64,000 nt of DNA, taken from assembly GCA_963210315.1 (NCBI GenBank), contig OY723294.1, forward strand, positions 1-64,000. Reading direction: 5' to 3'. The stretch comes from Rhynchopus euleeides (taxonomy: Eukaryota > Euglenozoa > Diplonemea > Diplonemida > Diplonemidae). Below are positions 56,447 to 64,000 of the stretch, in pieces. Numbering within the stretch: position 1 is the stretch's first letter; each line of letters starts with the position of its first letter. The position numbers and the translations under genes were made by a program. Under the pieces are notes generated by a model that had not been told where the DNA came from, did no database searches, and saw only the letters and a program-made list of their open reading frames with translations.

Positions 56447-58096
56447 CTAGACCTTGTCCTGCTGCGTCTTGACGGAGAGCTCGTTCGCACCGCAGGTGAT
56501 GCACATCTTCTTGAAGTGCTTGCGCTTCGGGCAGGGCAGGCTGGGGACGCAGGACTCGGATATCTCATTCCAAGAGCATAGCTTCTCGTCGAGGCAGTCC
56601 TCCTCCCGCGGCACGTCTGCGCACATCATGTCGCGCGGCAGCATCGCCATGCCGACGAACATCGCGTCCTTCGTGAGGTGCGACACGAAGGCGACGTCGC
56701 CCTTGCGGATCTGCTTATGGAACAGCACCGTGTTGTGCACAACGCCCTTCTTCACGAGCTGAAACTTCACGCTGCAGGACGACGGCGTCCATCCGGATGA
56801 CGTCAGGATGTTAGGCAGCCCTCCGTTGGTGCCTGTGCTGCACGGCACGCACAGCTCGACGAAGAGCACGGCCTGGCACACCAGGTCTGCACAGCGGAAC
56901 TTGATCTGGAAGCCTCGCTTGATCAGCGACGTCGTGAGGAACAGCTGTGCCCCGATGAGATGCTTCGGTACATCGAGGAAGACGCTCTCGCGCATGTCGC
57001 GCCACGCAGGCGCGCCCTCCTGCAGGGTGGAGGTATCGAACCCCAGCGGCGGGAAGGTCTCGACCCCTGTGGTGAGCAGCGGCGCCGCATCGTCGACTTG
57101 TTTGAACGGCGCCTCGGTGGGCCTGTCAAGGTTGACCTGCACCGGGTTGCGGCAGTCGATGGCGATCATCTTGTCCTCCTCCGTCAGGACGTAGGCAACG
57201 AACTCGAGGACCTCGACCTTCTTGAGGGGCGGTGTCGAGACAAACCCTGCTTCGAAGGGGCGGCGCGGGTCGCGAACATCCACGACGGACAGGCCGCCCT
57301 CGGTGGCGGCGAAGACCATCCCTGCAAACCACTTCAGGTCTTTGATGTCCGCGCTCAACGGGAGGGTGACGGCGAGCTCCAGCTCGGATGGGTTGAGGGT
57401 GAAGTAGACGCGGATCTCGCTCTTCACACCGACATATGTGAATTCGCGGAAGGCACAGATGCTGGTGGCGGCGTGCGCCAAGGGGATAATAGACTTGAAC
57501 TTGAACTTGGCACCCTTCCGCCCGTCGATCACAAGGAGGTACTTCGTGGAGGTGACGGCGAACAGAAGCTTGTCATCCACCTGCTCAGCTGCCAGCACAC
57601 GCCCGTGCATGCTGTGGCGCCCGACGCTGATCGCCTCCTCCTGCTTGACCTCTGCCACCAGCATGGAGTTCTCCTGCTCGCTGCTGCAGAACACGTAGAG
57701 GTACTTCCCGCAGCTCACAACCAGGTCTGCACGGTCGCCCTGCCGCATCAGCATGCTGCTGAGGCGGGTCGGCTCCTGTGGGTTGCTGACGTCGAACAGA
57801 AGCAGGCCGCCATAGCCGTCTGCCACGTAGGCCGTGGAGTTGACATCCACGACAAGGTGCCGTGCGTTCGACGTGTCCTTCACCTCACCGATCACAAGCG
57901 GCTGCGGCTTGTTGGGATCAGCGACAGTCACAAGCCACATGCCGTTTGTCCCGCGAGGGATGATGAAAATACGCTTCACCTCGACAATGTCCTCAGCACC
58001 AGGAACGGGCCACTCGATCAGCTTCTCAAGGAATCGTCCTGCAGCACAGTCTGCAAGAAGCAGTACTAACAGGCCCAGAAACACGCGGGCCGCCAT
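56447..58096 (-). CDS. Secreted/ectodomain LVIVD-type beta-propeller protein (paralogue B)
   Basis: A single exon of 549 residues from the ATG at 58096; the upstream continuation of the frame is not supported. Signal peptide MAARVFLGLLVLLLADCAAG. Residues 60-330 hold LVIVD-type repeats: STAYVADGYGGLLLFDVSNP, GGLSVVDVRDPRRPFEAGFV. About 410-540 is the Cys-rich module shared with paralogue A: CVPCSTGTNGGLPNIL, MMCADVPREEDCLDEKLCSW, MCITCGANEL. It stops where paralogue A continues into a coiled coil. LVIVD repeats occur in surface proteins of several microbes. Secretion or surface display is likely; the ligand is unknown. Confidence 0.78.
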   Translation of the reverse strand: MAARVFLGLLVLLLADCAAGRFLEKLIEWPVPGAEDIVEVKRIFIIPRGTNGMWLVTVADPNKPQPLVIGEVKDTSNARHLVVDVNSTAYVADGYGGLLLFDVSNPQEPTRLSSMLMRQGDRADLVVSCGKYLYVFCSSEQENSMLVAEVKQEEAISVGRHSMHGRVLAAEQVDDKLLFAVTSTKYLLVIDGRKGAKFKFKSIIPLAHAATSICAFREFTYVGVKSEIRVYFTLNPSELELAVTLPLSADIKDLKWFAGMVFAATEGGLSVVDVRDPRRPFEAGFVSTPPLKKVEVLEFVAYVLTEEDKMIAIDCRNPVQVNLDRPTEAPFKQVDDAAPLLTTGVETFPPLGFDTSTLQEGAPAWRDMRESVFLDVPKHLIGAQLFLTTSLIKRGFQIKFRCADLVCQAVLFVELCVPCSTGTNGGLPNILTSSGWTPSSCSVKFQLVKKGVVHNTVLFHKQIRKGDVAFVSHLTKDAMFVGMAMLPRDMMCADVPREEDCLDEKLCSWNEISESCVPSLPCPKRKHFKKMCITCGANELSVKTQQDKV

Positions 58097-58880
58097 CGAA
58101 AGACTGGGCCTTGCCGGCAAGGGCAGGCTCTGTGTGTGCAGGTGTGGTGGACAGTGGAACAACAAAGCGGCACAGCTGCAACCGTTCTGCAGGCGCTGAC
58201 AGTAACTTGCTGAGTGGAGGCCGGCCCTACTCACAGAACTGCCATTGCTGTCACAATGCCACGAGGAAGACGCGCAAGAGGGTGGGGAGGGGAGAGGGGG
58301 GGCGGGGGTGGCCGGAGCCGGCGGGCACATCGTGGTGCTGCTAAGCCACTTCCGGTCCAAAGGGCACGTTGTCGCCCTCTCAACTGTTCCAATCGATTGG
58401 AACGCTGCATGGGTTGACTTTACCCTGCCGTGTGCGCCGCTCCGCAATGCAATGCAATGCAGCGGGCGCGACGGTATGATGAGCGGCAAAGAGTCCGGGT
58501 TTTGTTTGTGCGCACGAGCGGAAGGCACGGGATGCCAGCCACCCACACACCACAACACCACACACACAAAAACTATATGTGCCCCCGCTGGATCGCAAAG
58601 TGACAGCAAAACGAGACAACAAACCAATTACTGCCGAAAGTTGTTTTGTTGGAACGCAGACCCCACTCTTTGTGTACACCACTCCCCGGTCTGATGAAGT
58701 GGTGTGAGTGGGGACGCACGATCCAGCTAAAGGCACAGAAAGTTTCCCCAGTTGGCTACGCCGAACTAACACACAACACACTCACATCACAAAAAAATGA
58801 CACACAGAGAGGGGCGCTGCACCTTGCAAGCACATACGCGCCCCGCCGGGCGACACAATACAATATATGGCCTCGTCTAT
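58097..58880. other. Intergenic region upstream of paralogue B
   Basis: No gene was found. The stretch ends in a C run at about 58877-58888 that borders the transposon-like segment to the right. Confidence 0.4.
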
Positions 58881-58888
58881 AAACCCCC

Positions 58889-59596
58889 CCCCCCCATAAC
58901 CGACTTTTTAGCCATTTTTTAGGGTTTTTGCCGAAAAACCCCGCATTGTACGTCACTGGGCCCCACCAAACACCCGAAAACAGGTTTGTGGGGGGTTTTT
59001 GGGGGTCGGACACACTGGGAGGATGGCAAATCTCCGGAAACTTGAGGAAATTTTGGGTAATATGAAGGCAGCGAAACCATTTGCTGAGCAAACGAGAGAC
59101 TGCGGTGCCACGCGCGATGTTCTTCGAATCGCACGGACTGAGCAAGCTTGGGGGCATCTCTCTCCTGGCTGAGCTCGGCGGGGCCAAACTTCTGGGCACC
59201 CTGGCTCCGACCGCAGTGGCCGAGGTCAACAAGGCCGACTTCCCTCTGGAGTGCCGGAGGCGCCTTGTGCACGCCCTGCGGGACGACAAGTGGTCCCAGG
59301 AGGAAATCCGCAGCAGCGGGTTTGTTGTCGGGGACAGCCTCTTTGCCACGAGGCAAGTTGCTGGTGTTGGTGGCCGGCCGCCCCTCTCCGCTGAGAAGAA
59401 GAGCGCCGTCGACGCTGTACTGGATGAACACAGTACACCGCTGAGCAGAGTGTGCAAGCGGGAAAGCCGTCGTCGTGGGGAGCCCGTGTTTCTCCGTTCC
59501 CTGCAGTTCCGGCAGGCCACATTATATAAGACACGGGGGCCTCTCCACCTGTTCCTTCATTTTCCTTCTCCGTTGACATCTCTCTCCGCACTCTGA
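58889..59596 (+). mobile_element. Transposon-like fragment with a helix-turn-helix-type frame
   Basis: The segment begins after a C run with an AT-rich stretch (ACCGACTTTTTAGCCATTTT) unlike its surroundings and runs opposite to the host genes. A plus-strand frame from the ATG at 59117 to 59596 encodes 159 residues. GVGGRPPLSAEKKSAVDAVL followed by a basic SRVCKRESRRRGEPVFLR stretch resembles the DNA-binding heads of transposases. No catalytic domain follows, so this would be a fragment. ATTATATAAGAC at about 59520 looks like a TATA box. The family is not known. Confidence 0.35.
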
Positions 59597-59628
59597 TGGT
59601 CGGACTGCTCACTGCCCCTTCACAGGGA

Positions 59629-60768
59629 TTACACGGCACACACGAACACAGTTGTGCACTCGAGTGGAGTGAAGACCCACCTCCCGCAGAGGCTCAGTGC
59701 AACACCATCACCGTCGGACTCCACATTCCCCAGTCGCTCACCTGTGGTGGGAAAGTGTGATTCCGCCTGTCCCGCCTCGGTGTTGAGGCGGTACAGAGCA
59801 GTCGAGTTCTTGGTTGTCACTGCAACAACATCACCTGGCTGTGACACAGCAAGTGAGTAGGGTGTTATGTCCAGCTGCACCATCCGCAGGAGGTTGAGCG
59901 AGGTTGTGCACCACACATGGAGGAGCTTTTCCCAACAGCACGACACCAGGCGGTGCTCGTCCCTGGTCAGGGCGACGTCGAACACACAGTGCCCATCCAG
60001 GGTGGCTATGTGGGAGAGCGTGCTGAGGTCCCACACACGGATGGTCTTGTCCTTTGACCCGCTGAAGATCCTTGTGCCCGACACAGCAATGCCGGACACA
60101 GCCCCCCTGTGACCCTGCAGCATTGTCTGGCTCGGTGTGCCCTTCAAGTCCCACACACACACTCGGAAATGGTAGTCTCCGGACACCAGACGTCCGCAGT
60201 GTGACCACGCTGCACTGCGCACCCCGCTGTAGTTGTTCAGCATGCACACCTCCTTCCATGTTCCTGTGAGCCACACGCAGATGGTGCCATCAGCAGAGCA
60301 CGTTGCCAACCACGTCCCACAGACGGAGAACGCAGTGTTATGAATTTGCTTGTTGCCGTGTGTTAAGTCCACCGCCGCAGCAGCGGTGATGGTGTCAAAC
60401 ACAGTGATACGACCGTTCTGGAAACTCACGACACACAGCGTCCCACACCTCGACAGTGTGATGCGGGTTACGTCGCTGTCATGCGCAGATGAGTAGACTG
60501 CGGGTGCCTTTACTGTGGGCCAGCGTGGGACTAGCTTCACAGCACCCCCGTCCTCGAGACCCGTGTCGGCAACGCGCTGGTCATCGTCCAGCTCCTCCTC
60601 ACACCCTTCGATGTGTGCTGCCACGTTCTCAGCCTCACGGTCTGCGTTGACAGAACCCGGGAACATCTCCTGCAGCGCATCCGCCTTCAGATCGACCACA
60701 GTCCCGTCTTCCGGGACGCTAACGACACAGCTGTGCTCAGTCCCGGCATGACGCACAGATACATCCAT
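59629..60768 (-). CDS. WD40-repeat protein with a ubiquitin-like N-terminus
   Basis: A single exon of 379 residues, ATG at 60768. Residues 1-85 look like a beta-grasp module (MDVSVRHAGTEHSCVVSV, GTVVDLKADALQEMF, LEDGGAVKLVPRW). About 95-379 form a WD40 propeller of about seven blades: TRITLSRCGTLCVVSFQNGR, ADGTICVWLTGTW, SGSKDKTIRVWDLSTL, CWEKLLHVW. WD40 propellers are protein-docking platforms; a ubiquitin-like head could link it to ubiquitin-pathway partners, but this is inference. The N-terminal module is comparable to that of the ankyrin protein at 20104-20952. Confidence 0.78.
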   Translation of the reverse strand: MDVSVRHAGTEHSCVVSVPEDGTVVDLKADALQEMFPGSVNADREAENVAAHIEGCEEELDDDQRVADTGLEDGGAVKLVPRWPTVKAPAVYSSAHDSDVTRITLSRCGTLCVVSFQNGRITVFDTITAAAAVDLTHGNKQIHNTAFSVCGTWLATCSADGTICVWLTGTWKEVCMLNNYSGVRSAAWSHCGRLVSGDYHFRVCVWDLKGTPSQTMLQGHRGAVSGIAVSGTRIFSGSKDKTIRVWDLSTLSHIATLDGHCVFDVALTRDEHRLVSCCWEKLLHVWCTTSLNLLRMVQLDITPYSLAVSQPGDVVAVTTKNSTALYRLNTEAGQAESHFPTTGERLGNVESDGDGVALSLCGRWVFTPLECTTVFVCAV

Positions 60769-61805
60769 CTCGCTTTCCTGGATAATGATAATATGGCGGT
60801 GTGTGTGCAGTCCATGGGTAACAGCGGTGCACGGCAGGCAAGTATCCCGAAGGTGGCTGGGCGGGGGGAGGGTCCGGGCAGTGGCGGCAGTTGCGTTGCA
60901 TGTTTGTTGCACAGGCTCCCAGAGAGAGAGACGGGAGGCAAGCAGGGCGGCACTACTTATCGCACACGGGGAAGGCATGGGGGCTGGCCCTTGCACCACA
61001 CTCGTGGGCAGGCTATTGTGATCTGGCCACTGCTGGCATGTCGACCCACCCGCGCCTGGCTGTTGGCCACTTCCCGAGTGGACTGACACCAAGCAGCAGG
61101 GCGGCGCTTCAAGAGAAACCCACCCGCCCTCAGCGCTCCACGCCCGCGCTCACCTCGGACTCCTCCCCCATCATCCAGGCGACTGGCTTTCACCGACCTC
61201 CAGCCGTTTTGTAGTTTGGGTTAGCGTAGCGAACTGGCATTGCACTGCGTGCCTCGAGGCCACAGTGACACAGTTCCGGATAGCAGTGTGTTGCATTCTC
61301 GACCTGGCATCGAGCAGACCGTGAAAAGACTGCTTGGTAGGTACGCAGAGAGAGAGAGAGAGAGAGAGAATGGCACTTACGAGATAGATAGAGAGAGAAA
61401 CCAAAAAAACGCGCGGTACCCTTTAGCCCCAACCCCTCCCGCCCCCCGAGCCCCTTCACCGCCCGACTGCTGCACTGCAGGATACCCCCTTGTTGCCCGC
61501 TGCTGCTAAGCTTTGCTGCTGCTTTACTGTGCCTTGACTGAGGAGTGTGACGGGGAGGGGAGGGGGCTGAGCAGGGCCTTGCCCCTGCCCAACACTCTGG
61601 CACGGCGTGACCACCAGCCCAAAAACTGCCACACAAGCCCCGCGGCTCCTCCGATGAGCCCGTCGACAAACACACACACACACATACCCCTTTCCCCTGC
61701 TTCGGTTTTTTGACCCCCCCCCCATCCCCCTGCCCTTTCTTGCCTGGTGGGCATGGTGTTGCATATTTGCTGCTTCTCGCAGGGGGGGGGGGGGGGGCAG
61801 TGTTG
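60769..61805. other. Intergenic region with microsatellite and poly(G) tract
   Basis: No gene was found. An AG microsatellite lies at about 61349-61369, a CA run at about 61670-61685 and a G run at about 61781-61798. Confidence 0.5.
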
Positions 61806-61890
61806 TTAGAAACCGAGTTTTAAACATTTTAAACGTTTTAAATGTTTTAAAGTTTAAAACGCCGTTTTAAATTATTTAAAACGGGGTTTA
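61806..61890. repeat. Short palindrome cluster of TTTAAA units
   Basis: AT-rich, self-complementary runs (TTTTAAACATTTTAAACGTT, GTTTTAAAGTTTAAAACG, TTTAAATTATTTAAAACG) follow directly on a poly(G) tract. They could form the end of a mobile element, perhaps that of the hAT transposase downstream, but the boundary cannot be fixed. Confidence 0.5.
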
Positions 61891-62115
61891 AAACATAAAA
61901 AATACTGAAAAATATAGGGGGAGACTTTTCGATTTTTTTTCTGGAAACCGAAATTGGTCGTTTTGGGACATCTGAGCCCATTGTCGACAAAAAACCCAAT
62001 TTTGAGGCTCCCTGGGGGTCGCAAATGGGTGAACAAATTCCCTGTTATTTTGCTCATTTGAGGCTGATTTCATGCATAATCTGTTCACACCATTGTGTGA
62101 ACAGAAGTATGTCAT

Positions 62116-62142
62116 CACAAAAACCAGATTCTGGTTTTTGTG
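62116..62142. repeat. Perfect 13-bp hairpin upstream of the hAT transposase
   Basis: CACAAAAACCAGA, one T, then its exact inverse complement TCTGGTTTTTGTG. It lies about 245 bp before the transposase ATG and may be a subterminal binding site of the element (inference). Confidence 0.5.
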
Positions 62143-62385
62143 TGTAAAGCCATAAGTACAAATACAGTATGTCCGGTTGATGCCCGCTCATTCAGTTCCC
62201 TGATTGACGATGGTTCTAGCCCACAACACGTTGCATGTGGCTCGGAATGGATCTCAGAATGGAAGTGGTGAGATGTGAGGTTCGTATCCCCCACTCACCC
62301 ATCCGCGCGAATTGATTTTTCCCGTTGTTGAGTGCAGCGCTTGTCACGCCCGCATAACCTACCACTACAGGTGACACGGTGGACA

Positions 62386-64000
62386 ATGCCCCCGAAGGCA
62401 GGGAGGCCCGCTTGTTGGGCCCGTGTGCACTTCACCGCCGCTGTGGGTGGGGGGACCACTGCAAAGTGTAATCACTGCGCAGATAGTCTGTCCCACGCAA
62501 CAGGTACGCGGCAGAAGTGGCACCTTGCCCGGTGTGAGGCGGCCCCTCAGGGCATCGTGAGGCGTGCCGATCGTGAGAATCGCCGCCTCAGGGGTGAGGA
62601 GGTGAGCGATTCGGACGACGACACTGCTCCTGTGCCGGCTACATCACAGCAGGAGGTCCAGGCACAGGCCGTCCCGCAGGCATCGCAGTCACAGTCTCAG
62701 TCCCAGCAGTCATCATCATCGCAGGTGGCCTCGCAGTCCCAGGCCCAGCCGCAGCCGCAGCCACCATCATCGCAGGTGGCCCCGCAGTCCCAGGCCCAGC
62801 CGCAGTCATCGCTTCCGGCATCCCAGGTGCCCGTCCCCCAGAACCCAGCTCAGAATACAAAGGGAAAGCCAAAGCGCAGACGGAACGAAACGCTGGATAC
62901 TCTGAATGATGAGGAGTACACCACATTTGAGGCTGAACTGGGTCGCCTGTTTTTTGCCCATGCGATCCCGTTTACGACGGTTGAATCCCCCCACCTGAGG
63001 CAGGTGATCAAACGCCTCCGGCCGACGTTCGACATAACCAAGGTCCCGAGCAGGCATCAGCTCGCTGGGAGGGTGCTGGAGGCGGAGTATGAGAAAGTCA
63101 CAGCTCCGATGAAGGAAGCCCTGTCCAAGAGCACCCACGTCGTTGTGTACATGGATGAGTGGAAGACAAACCGTGGCGACAAAGTGTTCTCCCTTCTCGG
63201 CGCCGGCGATGGTGGACAGGCCCACCCTGTGAGCTCGAAACCCCTCGAGGAGGAGTGTCACAATGCCGATGAGCTGTACAACCATCTGATGGGCTTCCCG
63301 TATTTGACGAAGACCGCGGCCCTCGTCAGCGATGGTGCTTCGACTGTCGTAGCGGGATGCAGGCGTGTTGCCGACAAGGTCAATACCGAGAGGCCGTCTG
63401 CCGGTCAGCAGTGCCTCCACCTGGTTTGTGCAGCGCACACGCTGAACCGGCTGCTGAACGACAGCCTGGGTGTGAGGAAGAGCGGGGGGAAGGAGGTGAA
63501 GAACCCGTTCGCCTGGATGACGGACCTGTTGAGCGGTGTCGCTTCCTCCATCCGAAACGTCGAAGCTCTCGGCCGCATGTTCGGAGCCTTCCAGATTCAG
63601 AATGGCCGGGTTCGCTCGAAGATGCCTCCTCGCCCGACCCTGACTCGCTGGACCAGCTCGCACACCTGCTGGGAGGTCCTGTTTGAATCGAAAACCTCCC
63701 TCATCCTGATGAACGAGAAAGATGGGGTCGCAGCCCAGATGCCCGGTCTCCCCACCCTGCTGGAGAAGTGGGATACCTTCGCAGTTGTGTACGAAGCAGT
63801 TTCCTTCATCACCATCGCGATTAACCTCCTGCAGGGAAACTCTGCACGTGCGTGCATGATCATTCCCTTCTTCGTTGCCATCGAGGCAAAGATCGCTGCA
63901 TGTGCGGCGAAGCTTCCTCGTGCAGAGAAGAAGAAGATGTCCGACTGGGCAGAGCAGGCGGCTGAGCGGAGGGTTGCGCAGTACCAGAGCCTGGATTGGC
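62386..64000 (+). CDS. hAT-superfamily transposase, cut by the right edge of the window
   Basis: An open frame from the ATG at 62386 to base 64000 with no stop, at least 538 residues. A BED zinc finger stands at residues 28-55 (CNHC, then HLARC). A Gln/Ser-rich linker follows (about 80-150). The hAT catalytic fold starts with GRLFFAHAIPFTTVESPHLR, then first Asp in VVYMDEWKTNRGDK, second Asp in ALVSDGASTVVAGC, and CLHLVCAAHTLNRLLND. The C-terminal dimerisation part and the right end lie outside the window. It looks intact so far and may be an active copy. It runs opposite to the host genes. Confidence 0.88.
   Translation, partial: MPPKAGRPACWARVHFTAAVGGGTTAKCNHCADSLSHATGTRQKWHLARCEAAPQGIVRRADRENRRLRGEEVSDSDDDTAPVPATSQQEVQAQAVPQASQSQSQSQQSSSSQVASQSQAQPQPQPPSSQVAPQSQAQPQSSLPASQVPVPQNPAQNTKGKPKRRRNETLDTLNDEEYTTFEAELGRLFFAHAIPFTTVESPHLRQVIKRLRPTFDITKVPSRHQLAGRVLEAEYEKVTAPMKEALSKSTHVVVYMDEWKTNRGDKVFSLLGAGDGGQAHPVSSKPLEEECHNADELYNHLMGFPYLTKTAALVSDGASTVVAGCRRVADKVNTERPSAGQQCLHLVCAAHTLNRLLNDSLGVRKSGGKEVKNPFAWMTDLLSGVASSIRNVEALGRMFGAFQIQNGRVRSKMPPRPTLTRWTSSHTCWEVLFESKTSLILMNEKDGVAAQMPGLPTLLEKWDTFAVVYEAVSFITIAINLLQGNSARACMIIPFFVAIEAKIAACAAKLPRAEKKKMSDWAEQAAERRVAQYQSLDW

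Noticed and set aside
62190-62300. A tRNA-like B box (GGTTCGTATCC) near 62272
   Set aside because: No A box or acceptor stem fits at the right distance.
1-64000. Metamonad origin (Giardia-like arginine deiminase, short introns)
   Set aside because: Possible, but a MLRR presequence, GTATG introns, single-strand gene order and a VIPER-type element fit Euglenozoa better. Not excluded.
1-64000. Spliced-leader RNA, rRNA or snRNA genes
   Set aside because: I looked for spliced-leader-like and rRNA-like sequence and found none that I could support.

Overview
Likely organism. The window looks like nuclear DNA of a flagellated protist, most likely a euglenozoan of the diplonemid type (inference, about 0.65). 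Three things point there. First, every recognisable host gene from 13 kb to 61 kb (thirteen genes) lies on the minus strand, as in the directional gene clusters of Euglenozoa. Second, every intron but two that I could resolve starts GTATG, the 5' splice-site form also used by trypanosome spliced-leader RNA. Third, two proteins carry Arg/Ser-rich presequences, one beginning MLRR, a typical kinetoplastid mitochondrial start. A tyrosine-recombinase retroelement with the layout of VIPER of Trypanosoma cruzi also fits. The genetic code is standard (TAA, TAG and TGA all end genes).

Layout. 1-12880 is a minisatellite of about 400 monomers of 32 bp with higher-order structure. Then, all on the minus strand: a VPS39/TGFBRAP1-type tethering subunit (13378-16672); a nested palindromic transposon cluster (16774-19718); a ubiquitin-like/ankyrin protein (20104-20952); a catalytically altered dual-specificity phosphatase (21212-22186); and a gamma-glutamylcyclotransferase-like protein (22482-23116). 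A whole-looking, recently inserted VIPER/Ngaro-type retroelement on the plus strand follows (23297-28171), then a TIR element with 18-bp palindromes that holds a histone-H2B-like frame (28346-30735).

The minus-strand cluster continues with a seven-EF-hand/NEK-like kinase (32393-34451), a BBOF1-like coiled-coil protein (34584-36068), a KIF12-like kinesin (36276-38848), an arginine deiminase fused to a CtlX-type citrulline hydrolase (40808-43476), a prolyl oligopeptidase (44514-46883), a CAP-Gly/double-doublecortin protein (48762-51591), two tandem secreted beta-propeller paralogues (53265-55109 and 56447-58096) and a WD40 protein with a ubiquitin-like start (59629-60768). A hAT transposase on the plus strand runs off the right edge (62386-64000).

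Genes together. Four neighbours are microtubule or cilium related (NEK-like kinase, BBOF1-like, kinesin, CAP-Gly/DCX). The deiminase fusion predicts an ATP-independent arginine-to-ornithine route, probably in the mitochondrion. Gene models are spliced by eye from splice motifs; in every multi-exon model the exon sum is an exact multiple of three and the reading frame continues across each junction.
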